NCBI GenBank assembly: GCA_016868095.1
Contig: VGHV01000129.1
Span: 1-7,123, forward strand
Direction: 5' to 3'
Origin: Betaproteobacteria bacterium
GTDB taxonomy: Bacteria > Pseudomonadota > Gammaproteobacteria > Burkholderiales > Burkholderiaceae_E
Length of the DNA stretch: 7,123 bases
Numbering within the stretch: position 1 is the stretch's first letter; the number at the start of each line of letters is the position of its first letter. The notes beneath the pieces are model-generated. The model saw only the letters and a list, made by a program, of their open reading frames with translations. It did not search any database and was not told where the DNA came from. Made by a program: the position numbers and the translations under genes. Below are positions 1 to 6,417 of the stretch, piece by piece.

Positions 1-689
1 GCCGCTGTATATTGCCCCAGGATAAGTGCATCGAGTACATGAGCATGCAACCTCGCAAGTACGATTAACAGCAAAAGGCCCACGAACATTTGCCAAACTG
101 CGCCCCAGTCGATCAGACTCGTCTGGCCTAAGGCAAAGGCAAGTCGATAGCGAAGAAGTTCAGGACGCAAATGGGTCAGCAAATCGCTCAAGGCTCCTAA
201 GACTAAGGCCACAACGATGCCAGCGAGTAATAAGTATGCATGAGCATCGTTTGCCAGCGCAGTTCGTGTTTGCCGCAACAGTAGACTAAACGCTAAGGCT
301 AAGCACGCGCCACAAAAAGCCGCAAATACCGTACCGACTTGGGCAAGCCAGGGCCAAGGCAAGGCGCCAAGCCCGGCTGCATAAACCAAGGTAACTGCGA
401 GGCTTGCCCCCGAGGCGGTTCCAAGTAAATACGGATCAGCAAGTGGATTGCGAAACAGGCTTTGGGCTAGCAAGCCGCCAAGGCCAAGTAGGGCTCCCGC
501 CAGCAGACAACCCAAAACCCGGGGCAGACGAACTTCAATAACTAGGCTTTGAATTTGCTCAGCCGAATCCAATAATGAAAGCACGCTTCCGCCGCTTCCC
601 AAACTTAAGCTCACGAGGGCGAGCACGAGGCATGCAAAGCACAGCCCCAATAATACGAAACGATCCTGCCTGGCCCGCCAGGATGGCAT
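1..689 (-). CDS. btuC: BtuC-type cobalamin ABC transporter permease (3' part cut by window edge)
   Basis: This is an integral inner-membrane permease of the FecCD/BtuC family, which forms the channel of a B12 (or siderophore/haem) ABC importer together with a BtuD ATPase. About 229 codons are visible and the rest lies beyond the left edge; complete family members have roughly 320-350 residues. A hydrophobic first helix covers about residues 10-33. Family landmarks follow: RLPRVL, then LLAGALLGLGGLLAQSLFRN running into PLADPYLLGTASGAS, which is the typical Gln/FRNPLA-P-LG-GA signature. Further hydrophobic segments include LLLAGIVVALVLGAL, and the last residues visible (LDALILGQYTA) match the family region just before the coupling loop that contacts the ATPase. 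The ATG at 689 lies 8 bases after the stop of the btuF-like gene and has no clear Shine-Dalgarno sequence, so translational coupling is likely; a TTG at 701 overlapping that stop is an alternative. The B12 specificity is inferred from the riboswitch-led operon. Confidence 0.9.
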   Translation of the reverse strand, partial: MPSWRARQDRFVLLGLCFACLVLALVSLSLGSGGSVLSLLDSAEQIQSLVIEVRLPRVLGCLLAGALLGLGGLLAQSLFRNPLADPYLLGTASGASLAVTLVYAAGLGALPWPWLAQVGTVFAAFCGACLALAFSLLLRQTRTALANDAHAYLLLAGIVVALVLGALSDLLTHLRPELLRYRLAFALGQTSLIDWGAVWQMFVGLLLLIVLARLHAHVLDALILGQYTA

Positions 690-697
690 TGAGTGGT

Positions 698-1582
698 TCA
701 AGCTGCTTTTGTGGAGGCTAGCGTTAAACACTCAGCCAACACCTGGGCAGCCTGTCCAAGCCTTGGGCCCGGACGCACCAGAAGGTCAAACTGCGGACCA
801 GCCAACTCACACAGCCGACCTTGTTGGATGGCCTTAAGACCCCGCCAACCAGGACGCTTTGCATGTTGACCCGAAGGGTCAGCCTGCAGAACAATCCACC
901 CAGGCTGCGCACCAAGCAGCCACTCGATGCTGAGTTGGGGAAAAGAGCCCATGCTCGCCGGCACCACATTGCGAAGCCCTAGGACTTGCAGACTTTGCCC
1001 AAGAAATGAGTCTGGACCGGCCGCATGCATCGACGGTCCAACCTCCACATATACGCTTGCCTCTTTAAGCGACGCGGGCAGCGCATGTTTTGCTGACTGC
1101 ATCGCTTGATCGATCGACTGCCATAAGCGATCGCCAGCCTGCGGATCACCAAGCATTTGGGCAAGCAAACGCAGACTTCGCTCTACATCCTGATGCGATT
1201 TAGAATCCAGTGCGATCACCTGAATGCCCATCGCCTCCAGCCTGTCAACTTGTCTCATGGCGCGCGAGGCAAGCACGACATCGGGCTTGAGCGCTTTAAG
1301 CCGCTCCCATTGCAAATCATCAAGATCGCCCAACTTGGGCAGAGACTTCAAGCGCTCGGGAAAATCGGAGAAGCGATCCGTTCCCACGATTTTTTCGCAA
1401 GCGCCAAGCGCACACACACTCTCGCTCAGCGAAGGAAGCAGGCTAATGATGCGCTGCGGCGCTTTGCTTAGTTGCACGACACGCCCTCGATCGTCGGTCA
1501 GCTTCACTGGCCAGGCACTAGCCCAAGTTGGCCCTATCAGAAAAAAGCCGATGATCGAAATACATGCTATAACGCTACGCAT
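698..1582 (-). CDS. btuF: BtuF-type periplasmic cobalamin-binding protein
   Basis: This is a helical-backbone (cluster A-III type) substrate-binding protein that would carry cobalamin in the periplasm from the outer-membrane receptor to the BtuCD permease. The 294-residue product begins with a Sec signal peptide: Met-Arg, a hydrophobic stretch (about residues 4-20) and a likely cleavage site after ASA (about residue 23). The mature N-terminus shows the family pattern: DDRGRVVQLSKAPQRIISL, then LLPSLSESVCALGACEKIVG, a TDRFSDFP segment, and LKALKPDVVLA. The C-terminal lobe includes EVGPSMHAAGPDSFLG and LSIEWLLGAQPGWIVLQ. The frame is open to a TTG at 1597, which overlaps the receptor stop as TTGA. 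I prefer the ATG at 1582 because it gives a compact signal peptide; neither start has a good Shine-Dalgarno sequence, so coupling to receptor translation is likely. Related proteins bind haem or siderophores, but the cobalamin riboswitch upstream favours B12. Confidence 0.9.
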   Translation of the reverse strand: MRSVIACISIIGFFLIGPTWASAWPVKLTDDRGRVVQLSKAPQRIISLLPSLSESVCALGACEKIVGTDRFSDFPERLKSLPKLGDLDDLQWERLKALKPDVVLASRAMRQVDRLEAMGIQVIALDSKSHQDVERSLRLLAQMLGDPQAGDRLWQSIDQAMQSAKHALPASLKEASVYVEVGPSMHAAGPDSFLGQSLQVLGLRNVVPASMGSFPQLSIEWLLGAQPGWIVLQADPSGQHAKRPGWRGLKAIQQGRLCELAGPQFDLLVRPGPRLGQAAQVLAECLTLASTKAA

Positions 1583-1593
1583 AGCCCCCACAC

Positions 1594-3549
1594 TCAACGC
1601 ATCGTATGCGACAGACCGACATACAAGGCGCGGCCAGCCTGGTTATAACCATAAGCTGTTTCATAGCGGCGATCGGTCAGGTTGCCCATACGCATCGAAA
1701 GGCGCCAGTCGCTGGCGATGGCCCGATGCGCGAATACATCAAGGCGGGCATACCCTGGCAGTCTCAAGGTATTGCTTTGATCATCATAACGATCGCCAAG
1801 AACCTGCCACTGCCCTCCAAAGGTCCACGGCCCGCTACGTCCCTGCGACGCCAGGCGAAATTGCTGCCTTGCGCGTCGAGGCAGCAAGTTCCCCTCAAAA
1901 GGAGAACCGACGCTGGTATTGCGCGGGTCAAGCCAGTCATAGGCAGCAGACCACTGAAGCCCCCCAAATCGCCGCGAGCCTGCGAGTGATAAGCCCTCGA
2001 TATCGCTATAGGGCAGATTTTCCGGGATTGGCCCGGCCGTTATATAGCCACGAATCCGTTGTTGAAAGTAGCTTATCGAAACATGCTTATCGCCTTGCTG
2101 ATAATTCAAACCCCATTCACGACTTAGACCGCGTTCAGCCTGAAGTGCTGGATTACCAAAGCCTGGGTAGTAAAGCTGATTAAAACTAGGTGCTACGAAA
2201 CTCGTACCTATGGCCATGCGTAAACGCCAAAGTGTGCCTAAGCGAAAACCATAAGCCAATGCACCCGTGTTTTCGCTGCCAAACTGGCTGTTTTCGTCGC
2301 GTCGAAGATTAACTTGCCACTGGTGAGGGCCCTCTTGCGCGATCCAGCCCAGTCCATAGCCGCGAATCGAGCGCGATGATTGTTCGAATCGCTCTCCAGG
2401 TCGTGATACTTCTTGATGCTGTTGCTCGGCGTGAATCTGGAGCAAACCCTTGCTGAGGGCCAATTGGTTTTCCCAAATCCATTGTTGCGATCGACTGCGG
2501 GTTTCACCAAGCTCGGTCCAGGGCGAAGCCGTCCGAAGCGTGTTGTAGCCATCGACAGCCTCTGACCATCGGATACGCGAGTGCCATACTTTCGAGACTT
2601 GGGCTTGCAGCCCCAACTGGCCTATTTGGCTCAACAAACCAGCGCGGCTATCGGTCCCAAGCCCATCGTCGATCGCCGTTCGCCCCTCAACCCGGAGCGC
2701 CGACATGTCTAGCCTCAGCCCAGGTGCGATGTCCCAGCCCGCCTGGGCGTTTGCGCTCGATTGTCGAAAGCGATCCGCATCAGGATCAAAACTCCCCCAA
2801 GGTTCGCGCGCATTCGTAGCAGAAAATGCATCGCTTCGGAGGCCGCTAATCTGCAAACTCGCATCAAATGACGGGGACTTCCAGCGCTGTAGCCAGCTCA
2901 TTGAAGCATATCCCCTACTACCCCATGCACTTTGTAGCAAGGAAGGGTAGCGTTGGCCCGCACCAAGCACCCCAGGCGAATTCGCAGCGCCAGCCCGGGT
3001 AAATACCTGTATCACTCCACCTACCGCATCACTTCCATAGAGTGCAGACATTGGTCCGCGGACAAGCTCAACACGTTCAATAGCGTCGAGCGGAAGATTT
3101 TCAAGCGACGCAAGCCCAAGGGTTGCCGAAGAAAAACGAACGCCATCAATCAGCAAAAGCACATGTCTTGATTCGGTCCCGCGCAACAAGAGACTTGAAG
3201 CTTTACCATGCCCGCCGGCGTTGACCCATTGCACGCCAGGCAGACTGCCGATCAGTTCGACAAGCGTCATACCCATGGCCGCCTCGATGTGCTCGCGATC
3301 AATCACCTGATGGTCAGCGAGGGCTGTCCCCAGGGGCGATGGGCTGCGCGTTGCGGTCACAAAAACGGCACGCTCCGACGGGGGGCGATGATCAGCCTTT
3401 TGAGCAATGAAAGTGCCAGCAGAAGCCTCGCCTGCCGGCTGCGCAAACTGCGCCTGTGCCACTTGGGAAGCGCTGAGGCCGACTGCGCCCCAAAGTGTAA
3501 TGAGACCGCAAAAAGGGCTAGGCCAGCCTTGGTGAATCTGAGAACGCAT
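1594..3549 (-). CDS. btuB: BtuB-type TonB-dependent outer-membrane cobalamin receptor
   Basis: This is an outer-membrane beta-barrel receptor that would import B12 using energy passed by TonB-ExbB-ExbD. With the ATG at 3549 the protein has 651 residues, close to E. coli BtuB (614). It starts with a signal peptide (hydrophobic about residues 13-28, probable cleavage after AQA at 33). A TonB-box-like segment follows (AVFVTATRSP, residues 61-70). The plug domain covers about 70-187 and includes LVELIGSLPGVQW, LLLRGTESRHVLLLIDGVR, and the highly typical IERVELVRGPMSALYGSDAV with GGVIQVFTR. The remainder is a barrel with alternating strands, including RRARQQFRLAS and a last-strand region MGNLTDRRYETAYGYNQAGR. 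The chain ends YVGLSHTMR rather than in the usual aromatic residue. The start is chosen because a GGGAG ribosome-binding site lies 6 bases upstream and a real signal peptide follows; the in-frame ATG at 3825 would translate the riboswitch. Substrate is inferred from that riboswitch and from the btuF/btuC genes downstream. Confidence 0.93.
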   Translation of the reverse strand: MRSQIHQGWPSPFCGLITLWGAVGLSASQVAQAQFAQPAGEASAGTFIAQKADHRPPSERAVFVTATRSPSPLGTALADHQVIDREHIEAAMGMTLVELIGSLPGVQWVNAGGHGKASSLLLRGTESRHVLLLIDGVRFSSATLGLASLENLPLDAIERVELVRGPMSALYGSDAVGGVIQVFTRAGAANSPGVLGAGQRYPSLLQSAWGSRGYASMSWLQRWKSPSFDASLQISGLRSDAFSATNAREPWGSFDPDADRFRQSSANAQAGWDIAPGLRLDMSALRVEGRTAIDDGLGTDSRAGLLSQIGQLGLQAQVSKVWHSRIRWSEAVDGYNTLRTASPWTELGETRSRSQQWIWENQLALSKGLLQIHAEQQHQEVSRPGERFEQSSRSIRGYGLGWIAQEGPHQWQVNLRRDENSQFGSENTGALAYGFRLGTLWRLRMAIGTSFVAPSFNQLYYPGFGNPALQAERGLSREWGLNYQQGDKHVSISYFQQRIRGYITAGPIPENLPYSDIEGLSLAGSRRFGGLQWSAAYDWLDPRNTSVGSPFEGNLLPRRARQQFRLASQGRSGPWTFGGQWQVLGDRYDDQSNTLRLPGYARLDVFAHRAIASDWRLSMRMGNLTDRRYETAYGYNQAGRALYVGLSHTMR

Positions 3550-3627
3550 GCAAAGCTCCCAATACGACGCTACCCACAGCTTCCCCGCTGCAGGCATGCA
3601 ACCGCCGTTTGGCCTTGACCAAGCGGC
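3546..3627 (-). promoter_or_regulatory. Candidate riboswitch expression platform (alternative leader hairpins)
   Basis: Reading the minus strand between aptamer and start codon, three helices can be drawn by hand. (1) GCCG (3627-3624) with CGGC (3607-3604) plus TTGGT (3622-3618) with GCCAA (3613-3609) around a CAAG loop; this sits where the P13/L13 hairpin of cobalamin riboswitches is expected. (2) CCTGCAGC (3594-3587) with GCTGTGGG (3580-3573) around GGGGAA, including two G-U pairs. (3) A competing long-range pairing of GCATGC (3599-3594) with GCATGC (3551-3546, containing the start ATG), extended by GAAGCT (3583-3578) with AGCTTT (3557-3552). Helices 2 and 3 exclude each other, as expected for a switch that hides or exposes the ribosome-binding site. 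None is followed by a T-run, so control of translation rather than termination is inferred. No folding energy was computed. Confidence 0.45.
3556..3560 (-). promoter_or_regulatory. Ribosome-binding site deciding the btuB start
   Basis: On the minus strand GGGAG (3560-3556) stands 6 bases before the ATG at 3549. It supports this start over in-frame upstream ATGs, which lie within the riboswitch. It also abuts the AGCTTTGCATGC segment that can be paired in the leader hairpin, so access to it may be what the riboswitch controls. Confidence 0.6.
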
Positions 3628-3634
3628 ACCTGTT

Positions 3635-3890
3635 GGCCGGTATCCGGGCTGATGAATCGCCGAAGTCTCCTTCCCAGGCATGTGAGCCCAGTGGCAAAAC
3701 GACTTGGCGTTTTCGATCGTCTCAAGACTTCGGTTTCGCGCATGCAAAACCTGTAGACCGAGAACGAAGGCATTCATCGACCGTTGCGGGGGCAGCCCAG
3801 CTCGCACCGGTTCGAAAAAACGCATTTCGGTCGATACGGCTGGTTCCCGTTTAACTGCAAGACAAGAACAGTCTATGCGAGCACCAACAT
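3635..3890 (-). promoter_or_regulatory. Cobalamin (adenosylcobalamin) riboswitch aptamer
   Basis: The minus-strand leader of the btuB-like gene carries the conserved blocks of the cobalamin riboswitch in the right order: GGTGCTC (3885-3879), TTAAACGGGAACCA (3854-3841), AACCGGTGCGAGC (3812-3800) followed by GGGCTGCCCCCGCAACGG (3798-3781), GCCACTGGG (3695-3687), CTGGGAAGG (3677-3669), and the B12 box AGCCCGGATACCGGCC (3650-3635). The B12 box differs by a T from the more usual GGAGACC core. Such RNAs bind adenosylcobalamin and repress B12 uptake or synthesis genes, by terminating transcription or masking the ribosome-binding site. Here it would switch off the whole btuB-btuF-btuC unit when B12 is plentiful. 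The ends are approximate. A peripheral insertion of about 85 bases (3780-3696) lies between the CCCCCGCAAC and GCCACTG blocks, which is the normal place for length variation. Confidence 0.93.
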
Positions 3891-3896
3891 TGCGAA

Positions 3897-3923
3897 ACTA
3901 TCACCGATGTTTACGGCAAGCAA
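3897..3923 (-). promoter_or_regulatory. Weak candidate promoter for the riboswitch-btuB operon
   Basis: On the minus strand TTGCTT (3923-3918) and GATAGT (3902-3897) are separated by 15 bases, giving a start near 3890, just before the first conserved riboswitch block. The position is right, but the match is poor and the spacing short. A promoter must lie close to here because the aptamer begins at about 3890. Confidence 0.3.
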
Positions 3924-3931
3924 GTTGAGCG

Positions 3932-3960
3932 TTGACCCTCTACACTGAAGGCCCTATTCA
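3932..3960 (+). promoter_or_regulatory. Candidate sigma70-type promoter for the monooxygenase operon
   Basis: TTGACC (3932-3937) and TATTCA (3955-3960) are separated by exactly 17 bases. The first box is near consensus, the second only half matches. Transcription would begin at about 3967, leaving a leader of about 16 bases before the ATG at 3983. The same TTG at 3932 opens the reading frame of the monooxygenase, so reading it as a -35 box argues against it as a start codon. Confidence 0.4.
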
Positions 3961-3982
3961 ATTTGCAAGTGGACAGCATGCG

Positions 3983-5509
3983 ATGAACCAGGAAGCAGAC
4001 CCCAAAACGCTGCACAATAGCCGCAGCCCGCGGAAGCAGGCCGAATCCATCGGCTATGTCGATGTCCTAATCGTGGGCGCAGGCCTATCCGGAATCGCTG
4101 CGGCGTACCACTTACAGCAACAGTGTACGGATAAAAACTTCCTTATTTTAGAACGCATGAGCAGCTTCGGCGGAACGTGGCTCAGTCACAATTACCCGGG
4201 CATTAGGTCAGACAGCGACTTACATACCTTTGGGTATCGCTTTAAGCCATGGCGAGGCGTACCGATTGCAACTGCCGAAGAAATTCGCCGGTATATGGCG
4301 GAAGTGATCGACGAACACGACATCGATCAGCATATTCACTATCAGCACGACATTCGCCGCGCCACTTGGTCGAGCAAGTCAACACGCTGGCAGCTCGAAG
4401 TCTGTAACCTAAGCACGGGCAAAACCTTCAGCCTTGAAACCGGTTTCTTATGGATGTGCTCAGGTTATTACCGACACCGCAGTGGCTACCAACCTCAGTG
4501 GCCTGGCATGGACCAGTTTAAAGGGCAACTTGTTCACGCAGAGACCTGGCCGAATGATCTTGATTATAAAAATAAGCGCGTTGTGGTCATCGGTTCGGGT
4601 GCGTCTGCAGCGACGATGATCCCAGCTATCGCAAAAGAAGCAAGTCATGTCACCATGCTGCAGCGCAGCCCGACTTTTTTTATCACCGGACGTAATATCC
4701 ACGAACTCGTTCAGATGTTGCGTGAACTCGATATCCCCGCTGAGTGGATCCATGAAATCGCGCGTCGAAAAATCCTCAAAGATCAGGCTGTTTTTTCAGA
4801 ACGATGCATCAATGAACCCGACCAGGTTCGACAAGAACTACTGGCTGGTGTAAGAGCGCAGTTAGGCGAAGACTTCGATGTCGAGAAGCATTTTTCGCCG
4901 GCTTATCGACCCTGGCAGCAACGCATTGCCTTTATTCCCGACGGCGATCTTTTCGCGGCGATGCGCGAGAAAAAGGCATCGGTCACGACCGAAGCGATCG
5001 AATCGTTTACACCGGATGGTATCTTGTTAAAGAGCGGCGAAGTGCTACAAGCAGACCTGATTGTGAGCGCAACGGGCTTTGATCTGAATGTCTTGGGCGA
5101 TATTGATTTTGAGGTCGATGGCCAAGTGCTTGACTTTGCCGATTGTGTTACACACTTAGGAGCGATGTTTACCGGCCTACCCAACCTCATTTGGGTTTTT
5201 GGTTACTTCCGTTCGAGTTGGACGCTACGTGCTGACTTGCTTGGTGACTATGTTTGTCGTCTGATCAAGCATATGGATCAGCATGGCCTGTCGATGGTTG
5301 TTCCAAGATTGCGCGAGCATGAAAAGGACATGAGGCTTCAAGCCTGGGTAAGTGAGGACAACTTCAACCCCGGCTATATCAAGCGCAGCCTGCACAAGCT
5401 CCCCAAGCAGGGTACCCATCTTCCCTGGTTACACACCCAAGACTACGCGCTCGATAAAGACCTTCTCCCACAAGCCGATCTGAATGATGGGACGCTATTT
5501 TTTCAATAA
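3983..5509 (+). CDS. EthA-like flavin-containing Baeyer-Villiger monooxygenase
   Basis: This is a cytosolic class B flavoprotein monooxygenase using FAD, NADPH and O2, expected to turn a ketone into an ester or lactone (or oxidise a sulfur or nitrogen atom). The 508-residue chain shows the FAD Rossmann motif GAGLSG (32-37); the signature GGTWLSHNYPGIRSD (63-77), matching the GxWx4YPGx3D pattern; the Baeyer-Villiger fingerprint FKGQLVHAETWP (179-190, FxGx3Hx3WP); the NADPH Rossmann motif GSGASA (204-209); YRPWQQR (308-314), the expected place of an active-site arginine; and SATGFD (362-367). The length and C-terminus (NPGYIKRSLHKLPKQG, 462-477) recall mycobacterial EthA (489 residues) from memory. 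The frame is open to a TTG at 3932, but that lies in the likely promoter; the ATG at 3983 has GTGGA about 9 bases upstream. It heads an operon with a BadI-like hydrolase and a CoA ligase, suggesting oxidation of an alicyclic ketone. The substrate is not known. Confidence 0.9.
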   Translation: MNQEADPKTLHNSRSPRKQAESIGYVDVLIVGAGLSGIAAAYHLQQQCTDKNFLILERMSSFGGTWLSHNYPGIRSDSDLHTFGYRFKPWRGVPIATAEEIRRYMAEVIDEHDIDQHIHYQHDIRRATWSSKSTRWQLEVCNLSTGKTFSLETGFLWMCSGYYRHRSGYQPQWPGMDQFKGQLVHAETWPNDLDYKNKRVVVIGSGASAATMIPAIAKEASHVTMLQRSPTFFITGRNIHELVQMLRELDIPAEWIHEIARRKILKDQAVFSERCINEPDQVRQELLAGVRAQLGEDFDVEKHFSPAYRPWQQRIAFIPDGDLFAAMREKKASVTTEAIESFTPDGILLKSGEVLQADLIVSATGFDLNVLGDIDFEVDGQVLDFADCVTHLGAMFTGLPNLIWVFGYFRSSWTLRADLLGDYVCRLIKHMDQHGLSMVVPRLREHEKDMRLQAWVSEDNFNPGYIKRSLHKLPKQGTHLPWLHTQDYALDKDLLPQADLNDGTLFFQ

Positions 5510-5626
5510 CTTAGGTGCCGAAGCTGCCAGATGTCGCGCTCGTCTAGATCCTCTGGCCCTTGGTCCTCACATCGCTGTGCGCAAGCATTGTACTCAGCGA
5601 TACGATAAGCGATAGGACTCGAAATA
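5510..5626 (+). other. Spacer between monooxygenase and hydrolase genes
   Basis: This 117-base gap has no credible reading frame. It contains a short inverted repeat CCAGA/TCTGG (5527-5531, 5552-5556) with a long loop, too weak for a terminator and without a T-run. AGCGATA occurs twice, 12 bases apart (5596-5602 and 5608-5614). The AGGA at 5614-5617 is the likely ribosome-binding site of the next gene. An internal promoter is possible, but no good -35/-10 pair was found. Confidence 0.5.
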
Positions 5627-6406
5627 ATGACTTTTGAAACAATCTTGTACCGCGAGGACGGTCCAATTGGATGGATTACTCTTAATCGCCCTCATGATGG
5701 CAACATGTTTACAGCACAGATGTGTCATGAAATGCGTGATTGCATCAATGCAATTCGCCGCGAAACCCGCACGCGGGTCGTTGTCCTCACGGGCGCCGGC
5801 GATAAATTTTTTTGTATCGGTGGCCGAAAAGAAGGTATGGAAGATACCAATCTTTATGCCGGTGTACTTCCAACCCTCGAGATGTACGAGTCGATTGATC
5901 GACTCCAAAAACCAGTCATCGCAAGTGTGAACGGCTATGCGGTTGGCGGTGGCAATGTTTTGCAGGTCGTCTGTGATTTAAGCATCGCTTGCGAAAGCGC
6001 TGTGTTTCGTCAGGTTGGACCCATGATGGGCAGCTTTGATGCAGGCTTTGGCACCTGGTACCTTGAAGATCTTGTGGGCAAAAAGCGGGCCAAGGAAATG
6101 TGGTACCTCAATCCCCGGCTAAGTGCGAAGCAGGCCCTCGAATGGGGCTTGATTAACCGGGTGGTAGCCGACGATCAACTTCAGGCTGAGACGAGGAACA
6201 TGGCGCTTGAAATTGCCGATCGAGGCGCATTTGCACTTGCCTCCATCAAAGGCGCATTTACGGCGCGTCACGGAGGCGTCTCGGGACTGGCGCGCATGGC
6301 GCATGACTTGTTACTTAGGCCTTATCTCAATACCGAAGAATCAAAAGAGTTAAGCGCATCCTTCCGGGAAAAGCGCCAACCCGATTCGAATAAGTTCGGG
6401 CACTAA
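5627..6406 (+). CDS. BadI/MenB-like crotonase-superfamily ring-opening hydrolase
   Basis: This 259-residue enoyl-CoA hydratase/isomerase-fold protein most resembles, from memory, 2-ketocyclohexanecarboxyl-CoA hydrolase (BadI), which opens a six-membered ring by retro-Claisen cleavage of a beta-ketoacyl-CoA, and its relative MenB. Visible features are the N-terminal GWITLNRP (15-22); VVVLTGAGDKFFCIGG (51-66), whose last residues form one half of the oxyanion hole; KPVIASVNGYAVGGGNVL (95-112), giving the other half; and GPMMGSFDAGFG (131-142), where S136 and D138 align with the conserved Ser/Asp of BadI and MenB. The C-terminus TEESKELSASFREKRQPD (236-253) also fits this group. The loop after the first oxyanion glycines reads GGRKEG instead of the GGDQ recalled for BadI and MenB. 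A MenB role is less likely because no menaquinone genes are nearby and the ligase downstream looks like AliA. The ATG at 5627 has AGGA 9 bases upstream. Ordinary enoyl-CoA hydratase activity cannot be excluded. Confidence 0.85.
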   Translation: MTFETILYREDGPIGWITLNRPHDGNMFTAQMCHEMRDCINAIRRETRTRVVVLTGAGDKFFCIGGRKEGMEDTNLYAGVLPTLEMYESIDRLQKPVIASVNGYAVGGGNVLQVVCDLSIACESAVFRQVGPMMGSFDAGFGTWYLEDLVGKKRAKEMWYLNPRLSAKQALEWGLINRVVADDQLQAETRNMALEIADRGAFALASIKGAFTARHGGVSGLARMAHDLLLRPYLNTEESKELSASFREKRQPDSNKFGH

Positions 6407-6410
6407 GGAG
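6405..6410 (+). promoter_or_regulatory. Strong ribosome-binding site for the ligase gene
   Basis: AAGGAG overlaps the last two bases of the TAA stop of the preceding gene (6404-6406) and lies 7 bases before the TTG at 6418. No ATG stands at suitable spacing; the first in-frame ATG is 30 codons further on. This site therefore decides in favour of a TTG start and suggests coupled translation. Confidence 0.65.
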
Positions 6411-6417
6411 ATTTGGC

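Noticed and set aside
1224..2183. Long open frame of 319 codons on the plus strand
   Set aside because: It lies antisense to the btuF-like and btuB-like genes, which have clear domains. Its translation has no recognisable motif and low complexity in places, so it is a shadow frame.
3208..3618. Open frame of 136 codons on the plus strand
   Set aside because: It is antisense to the receptor plug domain and the riboswitch leader, with no protein-like features.
3573..3627. Intrinsic terminator in the btuB leader
   Set aside because: Stable hairpins exist, but none is followed by a run of T on the minus strand, so translational control is more likely.
3550..3825. N-terminal extension of the receptor from the ATG at 3825
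   Set aside because: The DNA here is the cobalamin riboswitch and its leader, and a signal peptide with a ribosome-binding site begins at 3549.
3932..3982. TTG start giving the monooxygenase 17 extra residues
   Set aside because: The TTG is better read as part of a TTGACC -35 box. The ATG at 3983 has a plausible ribosome-binding site and still leaves 28 residues before the FAD-binding strand.
4675..4681. Seven-T run in the monooxygenase gene (another at about 5807-5813 in the hydrolase gene), possible frameshift or slippage site
   Set aside because: Both runs encode Phe-Phe in frame and the proteins read through with intact motifs, so there is no sign of a frameshift.
5627..6406. MenB (dihydroxynaphthoyl-CoA synthase) as the identity of the crotonase gene
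   Set aside because: The shared Ser/Asp motif also occurs in BadI-type hydrolases. The neighbours are catabolic and no menaquinone gene is present.
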